Shown here in pieces: positions 8,555 through 17,751 of a DNA stretch of 64,000 bases. The first letter of the stretch is position 1. Each line of letters opens with the position of its first letter. The notes under the pieces were generated by a model, which was not told where the DNA came from, searched no databases, and saw only the letters and a list, made by a program, of their open reading frames with translations. The translations under genes and the position numbers were made by a program. This stretch comes from Paludibacteraceae bacterium (GTDB lineage: Bacteria; Bacteroidota; Bacteroidia; Bacteroidales; Paludibacteraceae): positions 1-64,000 of the forward strand of contig JAILLP010000013.1 in the NCBI GenBank assembly GCA_024693065.1. The letters are read 5' to 3'.

Positions 8555-9913
8555 ATGCTGACATTTCATCCGTTGACCATTTCCGACCGCAAGGCTGTGC
8601 AGTCCGTGTCGCTCAAGGCGGGACGACGTAATTGCAACTACACGTTTGCCAACCTTGTGGGCTGGCAGTTTTGGTTCCACACCGAGGTCTGCGTATGCAA
8701 GGAGGCTGTGGTGCTGCGCTTCACCTTCGAGGGCAAACGGGCCTATATGGTCTGCATGGCGGGTGATTTGCAACCGGAACTGCTGACGGAGCTGTTCGAA
8801 GACAGCGGTGGCAATCTAATGATAATCGGTCTGGAGGATTCACAACTGCAAGCCATCCATCCCCATCCCGCATTCACCGTTAAAATTGAACCGTGTCGTG
8901 ATCAATACGACTATATTTATCTCCGAACCGATCTCGCATCGCTTCATGGGAAAAAGCTCAACGCCAAACGGAATCACGTCAACCGCTTCCGAGCGGAACA
9001 TCCCGACTTCATCTATCGTCCGCTCACACCAGACCTTTTCGATGATTGCCGCCGACTCATGGCAATATGGCAGGAGGAGAAAACGGATGACAGCGTGACC
9101 ATCGAAGCCGAACGGCAGGTGATGGAGACTGTCTTTGCCAACTGGGAGGCGTTGGGAATGATGGGCGGAAGCATTTTTGTCGAAGGACGAATGATGGCAT
9201 TCACCTATGGCGCCGCCGTGACGACCGACACCTTCGACATCTGCGTGGAGAAAGCCGACCGTCATGTGGAGGGTGCCTTCTCCATCATCAACCAGCAATT
9301 CGCCGAACATCTGCCCGAACAATACATCTACCTGAATCGTGAAGAGGACATGGGTATTCCCGGGCTTCGGCAATCCAAATTGTCGTATCATCCCGAAACA
9401 CTGCTGACCTACAATTCAGTAAAGATTAACAAAGCGTATGTCTTACAGCGGATGACCGCCGATGATGCGCCACTGACGGTTGACTGGATGGTCCATCAAT
9501 ACGGGTTCGACCGTCATGAGGTGGAGACGTGGGTGCGCGACCTACATTTCAACTGGTCGTTGAGCGTGAAAGCCGTGGACACCGACGGGAAGGTGGTCGG
9601 TCTGCTGAACATGAGCGACTACCGCATAGAGGAAGAATCATCACAAATAGCCACCGAGGCTCCCGATTTACTTGCCAGCCTTAACGCACGTCGCTACACG
9701 GCGGTTTTCTCGTTCATCGTAGCCGAGCCCCACCGTGGAACACGTCTGAACTACGACATGCTCAATTCCATAATGCCCGAGCTGAGGTCTCGCTACGACT
9801 TCGTTTTCATCCCCGTGCTTCACCGTCTCAAAACCCACCAGTATTGGCAACGCTGGGGAGCCACCGAGTTTTACCGTGATGCGGAATGTGTATATTACAA
9901 ACTTGAACTGTAG
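8555..9913 (+). CDS. DUF2156 / phosphatidylglycerol lysyltransferase-domain protein, GNAT-like tail
   Basis: 452 residues from the ATG at 8555; a GTG at 8540 is a weaker in-frame option. The first ~290 residues match DUF2156 (LPG_synthase_C), a double-GNAT fold relative of MprF and Fem transferases, including the stretch around KLNAKRNHVNRF and the later INQQFAEHLPEQYIYLNRE. The last ~150 residues look like a further GNAT domain (FIVAEPHRGTRLNYDML). Such proteins are thought to move aminoacyl or acyl groups to lipids or amines; substrate unknown. There is no membrane segment, so it is cytoplasmic. It converges with the flavodoxin operon, the stops being 14 bp apart. Confidence 0.8.
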   Translation: MLTFHPLTISDRKAVQSVSLKAGRRNCNYTFANLVGWQFWFHTEVCVCKEAVVLRFTFEGKRAYMVCMAGDLQPELLTELFEDSGGNLMIIGLEDSQLQAIHPHPAFTVKIEPCRDQYDYIYLRTDLASLHGKKLNAKRNHVNRFRAEHPDFIYRPLTPDLFDDCRRLMAIWQEEKTDDSVTIEAERQVMETVFANWEALGMMGGSIFVEGRMMAFTYGAAVTTDTFDICVEKADRHVEGAFSIINQQFAEHLPEQYIYLNREEDMGIPGLRQSKLSYHPETLLTYNSVKINKAYVLQRMTADDAPLTVDWMVHQYGFDRHEVETWVRDLHFNWSLSVKAVDTDGKVVGLLNMSDYRIEEESSQIATEAPDLLASLNARRYTAVFSFIVAEPHRGTRLNYDMLNSIMPELRSRYDFVFIPVLHRLKTHQYWQRWGATEFYRDAECVYYKLEL

Positions 9914-9926
9914 TTTTCCGAATCGT

Positions 9927-11039
9927 TCATTCTTGAATCAACCATTTTCTCCCATCCTGGATATAAACCTGACCATTCGTTGGAGCAGTGATTTCATGTC
10001 CTTGCAAATCGTACATCGGAGAGCGGGAGCTTTTCATGGCATTATTGGCATCTCCATGAACCTTTTGAACCCCTGTCGAAAAATCCTTTGACAACGATAA
10101 TGTGATGGTGCAATTTCCATCCCCCAACACGGATTTCAGCTTCTCCTGACTGATGTCGTCGATTTTACCTATACGGGTGTAGCTCCATGAGTTTGAACCA
10201 TAGAAAATCACTATCTGATTGCCGTTGTAAAGCACGATGTCGCCAGCCTGTGTGGTTGTTTGTTCGTTTGCAGTCGGCAGAGAGCGACCGAGCGGTCCCA
10301 CCTTCTCAAAATCGCCATAATCGGAGGCCTCGTATGAGATGGGCGACTCCTTCAGTGCGGCAATGAGGGCTTGCGTGGCAACGTTATCAACCATCGTGGC
10401 GGCGATTGTAGCGTTACCAATCGTGATGAAAAGTTTTTGTGCCATAGTGTCTGAGAAATTAAGCGTCTTGATCCAGTTGCCGAGCAAAGAAGGCATGTTG
10501 TTTCGGTTACTGTTGTTTATCCATAGAGCTTCGTCAGAAAAATTCCCATCGGGAATCAATCTGTGAGCATCGTCCACGACCGATGAAATGCCACTGCTCG
10601 CACTTGAGACAACCAGGGCGATATTCTTCCCCGCCATTTTCCCTCCGTTATGGAAAAGGAAGGTCTGCATAGGAGCCGCCATATTGCTCCACCAAAGCGG
10701 AGTAGCCACTATAATGTTGTCGTATTGGCTGAAGTCGATGTCAACAGGTTTGATTTCGGGATAACTTCCCGCATCGTCTGGATTTGCCCGTATGGCACCA
10801 ATCAGTGCGCTGCCAAGAGCGTAGTTGTCAGCCTCGTATTTCAGTCCTTCCTCTGCTGGTTGAATTTCCACCACATCGGCCCCTGTCAGTTTCAATGACT
10901 CATCAACAATGGCTTGCACATTGCCCGTGTAGCTATAGTAAACAATCAAGGTGCGGGAAGTAGGCTCCGCAAGGACGTCACTCTCCTTAGAACAGGATGA
11001 GAAAAGCACGATAAGTAAAAATAATAGAATCTGTTTCAT
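9927..11039 (-). CDS. Flavodoxin-cyclophilin-like fusion lipoprotein
   Basis: 370 residues. A lipoprotein signal (SSC with Cys16) is followed by a flavodoxin domain (FMN loop near residues 33-45, VYYSYTGNVQAIV; PLWWSNMAAP later), then from about 235 a small beta domain with the look of the cyclophilin-like family (VGPLGRSLP, GDIVLYNGNQIVIFYG), and finally a short tail beginning MYDLQGHEI and ending with QDGRKW. That tail resembles the C-terminal element frequent in Bacteroidales exported proteins. It is the last gene of a leftward operon, 12 bp after the AraC-type gene. An envelope flavoprotein with a redox or quinone-reducing role is likely; the fusion partner's role is unknown. Confidence 0.8.
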   Translation of the reverse strand: MKQILLFLLIVLFSSCSKESDVLAEPTSRTLIVYYSYTGNVQAIVDESLKLTGADVVEIQPAEEGLKYEADNYALGSALIGAIRANPDDAGSYPEIKPVDIDFSQYDNIIVATPLWWSNMAAPMQTFLFHNGGKMAGKNIALVVSSASSGISSVVDDAHRLIPDGNFSDEALWINNSNRNNMPSLLGNWIKTLNFSDTMAQKLFITIGNATIAATMVDNVATQALIAALKESPISYEASDYGDFEKVGPLGRSLPTANEQTTTQAGDIVLYNGNQIVIFYGSNSWSYTRIGKIDDISQEKLKSVLGDGNCTITLSLSKDFSTGVQKVHGDANNAMKSSRSPMYDLQGHEITAPTNGQVYIQDGRKWLIQE

Positions 11040-11051
11040 GACAATTTAACT

Positions 11052-11945
11052 TTATGCCGCCCTATATTCGGAAGGTGTTTTGCCGGTTTTGCGTTTGAAG
11101 AAACGGACAAAGTGCTGCGGGTAGCCGAATCCCAGTCTATTGCTGACCTGGGCGATGCTGAGCGTCTGGCAGTTGAGCAACTCTTTGGCACGGCTGACTA
11201 TGTGGTCGGCAATGAAATCCTGCGCAGTCTTGCCACTTTCCACTTTCACCAATTCGCCGAAATAGCCTGGGGTGAGATTACATTTTTCAGCGAAATAAGC
11301 CACGGTTGGGATACCTTTGGTTTCAGCCTGATTGTCGATGTAATCGCTCAGCAGTGATTCGAATTTCTGCACGGTCACATGGTTGATTTCCTCTCGGGTG
11401 ATGAATTGACGGTCGTAGAAACGCAGACAATAGTTGAGCAAGAGTTCGATATTGGAAACGATCAGTTCACGACTATGCTTGTCGATAGCGTGTTGCAGTT
11501 CCTGCTGAATCATCGACAGAACACCACGGAAAATCTCCATTTCGCCAGAGGAAAGATGCAACGCCTCATTGCTTGAATAAGAGAAGAACTCATAACGGGA
11601 AATCTGTCGTCCGAGCTGTGTCCGAGCCAGGAAATCAGGATGGAAGAGCAAGCCCGTCCACTTGGGATTCGGGACTTCGGGATTCGGCTCGATATGGATT
11701 GTTTGTCCAGGAGCGAATGAGGTGACAGTCATCTCGTCGAAGTCATATTTCGTGCGGCCGTACGAGAGTTTACAGCCTTTGTTTTCCTTTAAGAAGAGCG
11801 CATACAAGCCGTAGTGAACCAAACATTCATCGATAGGCAGTTGCTTATCGTAGCGCACCACACTCACAAGCGGATGTAGGGTCTCAAATCCGTAGTAGTC
11901 GTTAAACTGTTGCACCGAATCGAAATGTATCTCGTTCATAATCAA
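11052..11945 (-). CDS. AraC family transcriptional regulator
   Basis: 297 residues. The N-terminal two thirds form a cupin-like sensor region; the C-terminal ~95 residues carry two helix-turn-helix motifs typical of AraC/XylS (AQVSNRLGFGYPQHFVRFFK then KTGKTPSEYR). Two starts are possible, 11945 and 11939. It lies between two flavodoxin genes in the same operon, so it probably regulates that operon in response to a small molecule or redox stress. The ligand is not readable. Confidence 0.92.
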   Translation of the reverse strand: MIMNEIHFDSVQQFNDYYGFETLHPLVSVVRYDKQLPIDECLVHYGLYALFLKENKGCKLSYGRTKYDFDEMTVTSFAPGQTIHIEPNPEVPNPKWTGLLFHPDFLARTQLGRQISRYEFFSYSSNEALHLSSGEMEIFRGVLSMIQQELQHAIDKHSRELIVSNIELLLNYCLRFYDRQFITREEINHVTVQKFESLLSDYIDNQAETKGIPTVAYFAEKCNLTPGYFGELVKVESGKTAQDFIADHIVSRAKELLNCQTLSIAQVSNRLGFGYPQHFVRFFKRKTGKTPSEYRAA

Positions 11946-11975
11946 TTATTATTGAATTGAAAAACGCACAAGGAA

Positions 11976-12548
11976 TCATTGTTCTTTCACGAAGTTCTGC
12001 AACTCTTGCTTACTTGCGGAGTTGAGCAATCGTCCATTTTTGATATTGATATCAGGATAAGCCGCTTTCAAGTCACGGACAGCCTTGTCGATGGTACTTC
12101 CGCCACTTGTAGCAAACAAATAGACGGTTTTGCCTTTGAAATCATAGCTTTCGAAGAAGGTGTTGATGATTGTAGGAGCAGTGTACCACCAGATAGGGAA
12201 ACCCACGTAAATTGTCTGATAGTCGGACATGTTGGCAAGTTTATTCGTGATGGCAGGACGAGAATTCTTGTCGGCCATCTCCACAGAGGAGCGTGAGTTC
12301 TTGTCGTGCCAATCGAGATCAGCGCTGGTGTAAATCTTTTCGGGTTTGATTTCGTGGAGATCGGCATTTGCCACTCCCGCAAGTTCCTGAGCCACCTTTT
12401 TCGTTACACCCGAAGCCGAAAAATAAGCCACTAACGTTTTGTTTTCCATTTGATTAGATTTTTGTTTGTTGTTATTACTTTGAGAACATGCACTTAATGC
12501 AACTGCAATAAATGCGGTGATGAATAAAACTATTTTCTTCATTTTCAC
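11976..12548 (-). CDS. Flavodoxin-like lipoprotein
   Basis: 190 residues. A lipoprotein signal ends at Cys21 (LSACS). The flavodoxin fold follows, with the phosphate-binding loop [14 protein letters not shown] near 42-55 and [14 protein letters not shown] later. Proteins of this type bind FMN and act as small NADPH- or quinone-linked reductases; this one should be anchored in the envelope. It is preceded by an iron-sulfur flavoprotein gene (18-bp gap) and followed by the AraC gene (30 bp). The presence of two flavodoxin lipoproteins in one operon suggests a shared electron path. Confidence 0.85.
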   Translation of the reverse strand: MKMKKIVLFITAFIAVALSACSQSNNNKQKSNQMENKTLVAYFSASGVTKKVAQELAGVANADLHEIKPEKIYTSADLDWHDKNSRSSVEMADKNSRPAITNKLANMSDYQTIYVGFPIWWYTAPTIINTFFESYDFKGKTVYLFATSGGSTIDKAVRDLKAAYPDINIKNGRLLNSASKQELQNFVKEQ

Positions 12549-12566
12549 TTTATCTTTTTATCGTTA

Positions 12567-13190
12567 TTATCTAATAAAATGCATAGGTTTCCATTCTTCC
12601 CGTTCAGGATAGAGGGGCGTTCCATTGGCATGAATCTGTTTGAGCAGGAATGCCATGTTGTTGGCTAGCGTACGCATAGTTTGCATACCCTCCGTATCGA
12701 GAGAAGCCTGACCCTCTTCACGTCCGTAAACAATGTTCCAATATTGCGAACTCACAACGGGCATGTTCATCATCTGGAAAGGCATATTCAGCGTCTGGAA
12801 CGCAGCCGTTGCACCCCCTCGACGACACACACAGACAGCCGCCGCCGGTTTGTTCTGCACCTTTTCACCTGCCGAGAAAAACATTCTTTGGATAAGAGAA
12901 AGCACTGACCCATTCGGTTGTCCGTAATAGACGGGAGAACCTACTACAAGGGCATCTGCGCCTTCCATCTTTTCCACTACACGATTGCAAATATCATCGT
13001 CGAATACGCATCGTCCCAATTGCTTTGTTTGGCATTGCGCACATGCGATGCATCCCCTGACAGGTTTTGTGCCAATCTGAACGATTTCCGTTTCTATGCC
13101 TTGTTTCTCCAATGATTTAGCCATTTCGTTCAAGGCGAGGAACGTATTGCCGTTTTTGCGGGCACTGCCGTTAATTAATAACACCTTCAT
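12567..13190 (-). CDS. NADPH-dependent FMN reductase / iron-sulfur flavoprotein
   Basis: 207 residues. It starts with the FMN reductase pattern INGSARKNGNT (6-16). A compact cysteine motif C47-x2-C50-x2-C53-x7-C61 matches the [4Fe-4S]-binding loop of Isf-type flavoproteins. The fold is that of WrbA/Isf enzymes that pass electrons from ferredoxin or NAD(P)H to small acceptors. No signal peptide is present, so it is cytoplasmic, unlike its two flavodoxin neighbours. It sits 43 bp downstream of the alpha/beta hydrolase gene. Confidence 0.88.
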   Translation of the reverse strand: MKVLLINGSARKNGNTFLALNEMAKSLEKQGIETEIVQIGTKPVRGCIACAQCQTKQLGRCVFDDDICNRVVEKMEGADALVVGSPVYYGQPNGSVLSLIQRMFFSAGEKVQNKPAAAVCVCRRGGATAAFQTLNMPFQMMNMPVVSSQYWNIVYGREEGQASLDTEGMQTMRTLANNMAFLLKQIHANGTPLYPEREEWKPMHFIR

Positions 13191-13233
13191 GTTTTTTGGC
13201 TGTATAAATTTAATATATTCCTATCCATCCGTT

Positions 13234-14325
13234 TCATTTCAAATTCTCCTTGAAAAACGTCTCGATTTTATCGTACGGTATCTTTCCGTTTTTGTCATCG
13301 TAGAGATTGGTATGGACAGCATCGGGAATAATCATGATTTCCTTATTGCCCTCTATCATGCTTTTGCCGTCGCATTGTTTACCCGTCATTTTCTCGAAGG
13401 CATATTCGCTGAAGTAGCGACTGTGAGCCTTTTCACCGTGGATCAAAAGCACCGGTGTGTTGATTTCGTTCGCATAACAAAGGAGAGGTTGGTTCAGGAA
13501 GGATTGGCAACCGATCACGTTCCATCCGTCGTTGGAATTGCCGCTACGTTTATGGTAGCCACGTGGCGTTTTGTAATAATCATAGTAATCCTTCACGAAC
13601 CATGGCGCATCGTCGGGAAGAGGGTCAACCACGCCACCAGCTCGCTTGTAACCACCTGTGCGATAATCCTCTGTACGTTGCATGGCAATAGCCTTACGTT
13701 TTTCCATACGTTGTTCCGGCGTGTTTTCACTCGCGAAGTAGCCCTCCGCGTTCACCTTGCTCATGTCATACATGGTAGAAGCCACGGTTGCTTTGATTCT
13801 TGGATCGATAGCGGCGGCGTTCACTGCCATACCGCCCCATCCACAAACACCTATGATTCCAATGCGTTCAGCATCAACATCTTCACGAGTTGAGAGATAA
13901 TCGACGGCCGCCAAGAAATCCTCCGTGTTGATATCGGGCGAAGCCATACGGCGAGGTTCGCCACCCGATTCACCCGTAAACGAAGGATCGAACGCAAGGG
14001 TGAGGAATCCACGCTCCGCCATGTGCTGCGCATAGAGTCCGCTTGTCTGCTCCTTTACAGCTCCGAACGGACCAGAGACAGCGATTGCCGCCATTTTCCC
14101 TTCGGCATTTTTAGGCACGTACAAATCAGCAGCCAGCGTTATGCCGTAGCGGTTGTGAAACGTGATTTTAGAATGATTCACCTTGTCACTTAAAGGGAAA
14201 ACCTTATCCCATTCCTGCGTGAGAGACAATTCTTGCTTCTGATTATCCATTGTTATTTCTTGCTTTTGTTGAGAGCAGCCAGCCAATAGAGCCATGCATG
14301 CGCTGATAAATACAAATCTTTTCAT
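13234..14325 (-). CDS. Alpha/beta hydrolase lipoprotein (dienelactone hydrolase-like)
   Basis: 363 residues from the ATG at 14325, where a clean lipoprotein signal begins (LLAGC, Cys17); an upstream in-frame ATG at 14367 would spoil the signal. The nucleophile elbow reads IIGVCGWGGMA, so the nucleophile is probably Cys, as in dienelactone hydrolases, rather than Ser. A late Asp (about INTPVLLIHGE) and His (DAVHTNLYDD) complete the triad. It hydrolyses an ester or lactone-like substrate in the envelope, identity unknown. It is the first gene of the five-gene flavodoxin operon. Confidence 0.87.
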   Translation of the reverse strand: MKRFVFISACMALLAGCSQQKQEITMDNQKQELSLTQEWDKVFPLSDKVNHSKITFHNRYGITLAADLYVPKNAEGKMAAIAVSGPFGAVKEQTSGLYAQHMAERGFLTLAFDPSFTGESGGEPRRMASPDINTEDFLAAVDYLSTREDVDAERIGIIGVCGWGGMAVNAAAIDPRIKATVASTMYDMSKVNAEGYFASENTPEQRMEKRKAIAMQRTEDYRTGGYKRAGGVVDPLPDDAPWFVKDYYDYYKTPRGYHKRSGNSNDGWNVIGCQSFLNQPLLCYANEINTPVLLIHGEKAHSRYFSEYAFEKMTGKQCDGKSMIEGNKEIMIIPDAVHTNLYDDKNGKIPYDKIETFFKENLK

Positions 14326-14349
14326 CTTATAATTTTTAAATCCTAAGAA

Positions 14350-14357
14350 CAAAAGTA
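14350..14357 (-). promoter_or_regulatory. -7 element of the hydrolase-flavodoxin operon
   Basis: On the minus strand TACTTTTG fits the TAnnTTTG consensus, about 25 nt before the start at 14325. The -33 box is poorly defined, which may fit dependence on the AraC-type activator in the operon. Confidence 0.45.
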
Positions 14358-14456
14358 TTAGTTTCAAAGCAAAAAGTCTGTATCTAAATTGGGGAGAAAG
14401 TTACCATTTTTTAGGATATAAAACAGGACTGATATGCCGATGAACGGGTTATCCCG

Positions 14457-14870
14457 TCATCCCATCACCGTAGCCACCACACGTCTCGCTCCGCCATAGT
14501 TGCGGAACTCGCAGAGGTAGATACCTTGCCATGTGCCGAGGTTCAGGCGGCCGTGTGTGATAGGGATGGTCAGGCTCACGCCGAACATGCTGCATTTGGC
14601 GTGTGCCGGCATGTCGTCCGCCCCTTCGAGCGTGTGGTCGTAGTAGGGGGCATTCTCCGGAACCAGGTGGTTAAGGATCTGCTCCATGTCGCCCCGCACG
14701 TCCGGGTCGGCGTTCTCGTTGATCGAGAGGGCGCAGGAGGTGTGCTTCACGAAGAGGTTCAGCAAACCCGTCTCGGGCAGATGTCCCGAAAGATGTTGCA
14801 ACACCTCTTGGGTGACCAGATGACAGCCGCGACGCTTCTCCGATAATGTGAATTCAGTTTGGTATATCAT
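14457..14870 (-). CDS. yjbQ: YjbQ family protein (UPF0047)
   Basis: 137 residues, the usual full length. The HTSCALSINENADPDVRGD segment, a later His-rich strand (YYDHTLEG, ITHGRLNLGTWQGI) and the C-terminal RRVVATVMG are diagnostic of this compact trimeric family, reported to have secondary thiamine-phosphate synthase activity. A metal or phosphate site formed by the conserved histidines is expected. It is the last gene in the long leftward run, separated from DUF5131 by about 100 bp. Confidence 0.92.
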   Translation of the reverse strand: MIYQTEFTLSEKRRGCHLVTQEVLQHLSGHLPETGLLNLFVKHTSCALSINENADPDVRGDMEQILNHLVPENAPYYDHTLEGADDMPAHAKCSMFGVSLTIPITHGRLNLGTWQGIYLCEFRNYGGARRVVATVMG

Positions 14871-14968
14871 TTTTTTCGTCTATTTGCGAATTATGCGCCC
14901 CGTCCGACCTACGGCCCCATCCGATGCCTCCGAAAGCCTCACAGGGGCTTAAAATGGTTCGTGCGGCC

Positions 14969-15754
14969 TCAGTCCCAGCCCTCCGTATCCGCATCCTCGG
15001 GTGCGAAATAGCCATCGATGCCATAATCGATGCCCGCCTTATGGGCTTGGCTCAGCTGGTATCTCCGCTTGATGCGGTAGGTCCGGCCGTCCTTCACGAA
15101 GTAAGCGCCGGTTTGGTGGAACCGAAAGGCCACCCGCTTCTCCACGCACTGACGCCTCAGGTCGAGCACCCAATCGTAGTGGCACGGACGGGCATTCACG
15201 CCCGACTCGCCGCCCACCGAGACCTCCTCGATCGACGGGTTCAGGTAGGGTGAGAGGTCGATCCGCTCCAGCAAGGGCGCCGCCGTGATGATCTTATGCT
15301 TGATGGGGGCGGCGAGGAAAATGGGCAGACGGTAGTCCGCCATCGCCTGGTTCTCGACTGTGCAACCGATCAGCACATTGTCGTAGCCGTCGCCCCAGTC
15401 GTCGGGAATGCACTCCGCAAAGCGGTCTATGCGTTTGGTGAAGAAATAGAACATGCAGTCGCTCCGTTCACGCATCATGCGCCAACAGTCCGGCCGCCAT
15501 TCGTCGGCATCCTTCAAGAAGAAATCAGAGGTGAAACAGGTGAAGACCACCTTGCCCGGCGGCAACTTGTACGACTTGTCACGCTTGCGCTTAACGGGGA
15601 AGTCGAACGCAGCCGTTTTCCGGGCGATGTTGCTCCCTATCTCGCTCCCGTACATCTCGTCCTGCCGATAGACATAGCAGAACTTACAGCCCGCACTGAG
15701 CTTCGTGCAGCCGTGCCACGGGTTCCAATCCGCGTATGTGCTCCAGGACTCCAC
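14969..15754 (-). CDS. DUF5131 family protein (phage Gp37/Gp68-like)
   Basis: 261 residues. The N-terminal WNPWHGCTKLSAGCKFCY places cysteines at 16, 23 and 26 (C-x6-C-x2-C), the hallmark of the Gp37/Gp68 family, which resembles radical SAM proteins in fold and may bind an iron-sulfur cluster. Further family blocks are the VFTCFTSDFF stretch and a VSVGGESGVNARPC segment. Function is unknown. It lies 2 bp from the stop of punA, so it is cotranscribed with purine salvage and lipid genes, an unusual context for a family often seen in phage and mobile DNA. Confidence 0.85.
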   Translation of the reverse strand: MESWSTYADWNPWHGCTKLSAGCKFCYVYRQDEMYGSEIGSNIARKTAAFDFPVKRKRDKSYKLPPGKVVFTCFTSDFFLKDADEWRPDCWRMMRERSDCMFYFFTKRIDRFAECIPDDWGDGYDNVLIGCTVENQAMADYRLPIFLAAPIKHKIITAAPLLERIDLSPYLNPSIEEVSVGGESGVNARPCHYDWVLDLRRQCVEKRVAFRFHQTGAYFVKDGRTYRIKRRYQLSQAHKAGIDYGIDGYFAPEDADTEGWD

Positions 15755-15756
15755 GC

Positions 15757-16587
15757 TCAGACGCTCGCCTTCACCATCTCGGTAAATATCGTGGCGAGGT
15801 TCTCCTGCGCCAAGAGCGTGTTGCGCTGCACCTCCTCGTGCGTCACGTTGCTCAGGTTCGCATCGACACCCACGTTGGAGATTACGGAAACGCCAAAGAC
15901 GGACATGCCCGCATGGTTCGCCACAATCACCTCAGGGACGGTGGACATGCCGCAGGAGTCGCCCCCAATGATCCTGAAGTAGCGGTACTCGGCCAAGGTC
16001 TCGAACGTCGGACCTTGCGTACCCACGTATACGCCAAACTTCAGCGGTATTCTAAATTTCTCGCCGATCTTCTCGGCCTTCTTAATCAACTCCTTGTCAT
16101 ACGCATTGCTCATATCCGGGAAGCGGGTGCCCAGCTCCTCGATGTTCGGTCCGTGCAACGGATGCTCCGGGAAGAGGTTGATGTGATCCTTGATGATCAT
16201 GATGTCACCCGGCACATACTCGGGGTTCAGACCACCCGCCGCATTGGAGACCATCAATGTCTTGATGCCGAACTCCTTCATCACACGCACAGGGAAGGTG
16301 ATCTCCTGCATGGTGTAGCCCTCGTAGTAGTGAAGCCGGCCCTGCATGGCCATCACAGGCACACCCGCCACATAGCCGAAAATCAGCTTGCCGGAATGAC
16401 CCTGCACCGTACTCGTCTTAAAACCGGGGATATCGGAATAAGGGATCGTGTCCGTCACGACAATGCGCTCCGCGAAACTACCCAAACCCGTGCCTAACAC
16501 AATCGCTACCGTGGGACGCAAAGCGGTCCGCTTCCTCAAATAATCACCTGAGGCTTTTATCTCTTTCAACAAATCCATATCATTCAA
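15757..16587 (-). CDS. punA: Purine-nucleoside phosphorylase
   Basis: 276 residues, typical of the trimeric class. The GTGLGSF loop (about 33-39) binds phosphate; VSNAAGGLNPEYVPGD and the following DHINLF block form the base and ribose sites; GPTFETLAEYR and MSTVPE complete the family pattern. It splits inosine or guanosine with phosphate into free base and ribose-1-phosphate in the cytoplasm. The gene follows lpxK with a 16-bp gap and precedes DUF5131 with 2 bp, in one leftward operon. Confidence 0.95.
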   Translation of the reverse strand: MNDMDLLKEIKASGDYLRKRTALRPTVAIVLGTGLGSFAERIVVTDTIPYSDIPGFKTSTVQGHSGKLIFGYVAGVPVMAMQGRLHYYEGYTMQEITFPVRVMKEFGIKTLMVSNAAGGLNPEYVPGDIMIIKDHINLFPEHPLHGPNIEELGTRFPDMSNAYDKELIKKAEKIGEKFRIPLKFGVYVGTQGPTFETLAEYRYFRIIGGDSCGMSTVPEVIVANHAGMSVFGVSVISNVGVDANLSNVTHEEVQRNTLLAQENLATIFTEMVKASV

Positions 16588-16603
16588 AAAATAAAATTAA
16601 CAA

Positions 16604-17698
16604 TCAATTTTTCTTATGCAGCAAATCCATAAAGCTCTCCGCGAAAAGCGCGTCGTCCCCCCGCATGAAGTCGATGGAGAGCGGTAGGTAGTAGATCTTA
16701 GACTTCAGCGCATTCGGGAAATCAGGGTGGTCCATCAGGCGCACCGCATCCTTCTCCGTCGTGATGATATACCGTTTCTGGGACTCCAACGAATCGAACT
16801 GCTTCTCTATCTTCTTCAAGTCGGACGCAGAGAACGCATGGTGGTCGCCGAACGAGCAGGCGGATACCTCGGAGACGTTGCTCTTCAGATACTCCACGAA
16901 AGGCGCCGGAGAGGCGATGCCCGTGAGGGCCAACACACCACCGTCGGAAAGATCGGCGAGCGTCACCTTTTTCTTCGATCTGCCGGACTTTGGGGAAGGG
17001 AACAATGGTTGTAGTTCACCATAAGCCAATCTCGTGAAACAGAGCGTCTGATACGGGTATGGATTGAGGTGCTTACGGAAAAGCCGCATGTCCATCGGTG
17101 TGATGGAGTCGGGGCACTTGGTCACCACGATGATATCCGCACGTTTCATGGAACGTTTCGGCTCCCGCATCATGCCGACGGGGAGAAGGTGGTCCTCCGC
17201 AATGTTACGGTTATAGTCAACCAGTAGGATAGAGACCTTCGGGTGCACGTAGCGATGCTGGAACGCATCATCCAAGAGGATCAGTTCCGGAGATTCCCCC
17301 TCCATCTTCATGAGCGATTTGATGCCCCGTCTACGATCCGCGTCGACGGCGACCGTCACATCCGGGAACTTGCGTTTTATCTGGAAAGGCTCATCGCCCA
17401 CCGTATCGGGCGTATCCTTCTCCTTGACGATCCTGAACCCCGAGGTGCTACGCTTATATCCACGACTGAGGACGCCTAAGCGATACTGATCCTTCAGCCA
17501 GCAGATAAGGTACTCCGTGAAGGGAGTCTTTCCCGTTCCGCCCACCGTGATATTTCCAACGGAGACAATCGGCAGATCAAACTTCTTGGATGTGAGGATA
17601 CCACGGTCGAAAAGCCAGTTACGCACACACACGCAAAGCCCGTAGACCATCGAGAATGGCCACAATAAGACTTTTAGTATGAGTGGTTTGTTTTTCAT
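16604..17698 (-). CDS. lpxK: Tetraacyldisaccharide 4'-kinase
   Basis: 364 residues. An N-terminal membrane-associated helix precedes the P-loop GNITVGGTGKTPF (about 47-59); VLSRGYKR and the DDAFQHR block are LpxK signatures. The enzyme phosphorylates the 4'-position of the lipid A disaccharide at the inner face of the cytoplasmic membrane. It lies in the lipid operon between sppA and punA. Confidence 0.95.
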   Translation of the reverse strand: MKNKPLILKVLLWPFSMVYGLCVCVRNWLFDRGILTSKKFDLPIVSVGNITVGGTGKTPFTEYLICWLKDQYRLGVLSRGYKRSTSGFRIVKEKDTPDTVGDEPFQIKRKFPDVTVAVDADRRRGIKSLMKMEGESPELILLDDAFQHRYVHPKVSILLVDYNRNIAEDHLLPVGMMREPKRSMKRADIIVVTKCPDSITPMDMRLFRKHLNPYPYQTLCFTRLAYGELQPLFPSPKSGRSKKKVTLADLSDGGVLALTGIASPAPFVEYLKSNVSEVSACSFGDHHAFSASDLKKIEKQFDSLESQKRYIITTEKDAVRLMDHPDFPNALKSKIYYLPLSIDFMRGDDALFAESFMDLLHKKN

Positions 17699-17751
17699 TG
17701 TGTACGTAATTTAAGGTGAAAGAGCCCTTCCGCACACAAATGGATTGGAAG

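Noticed and set aside
15296-16497. Two long plus-strand ORFs opposite DUF5131 and punA
   Set aside because: Antisense shadows of firmly identified genes.
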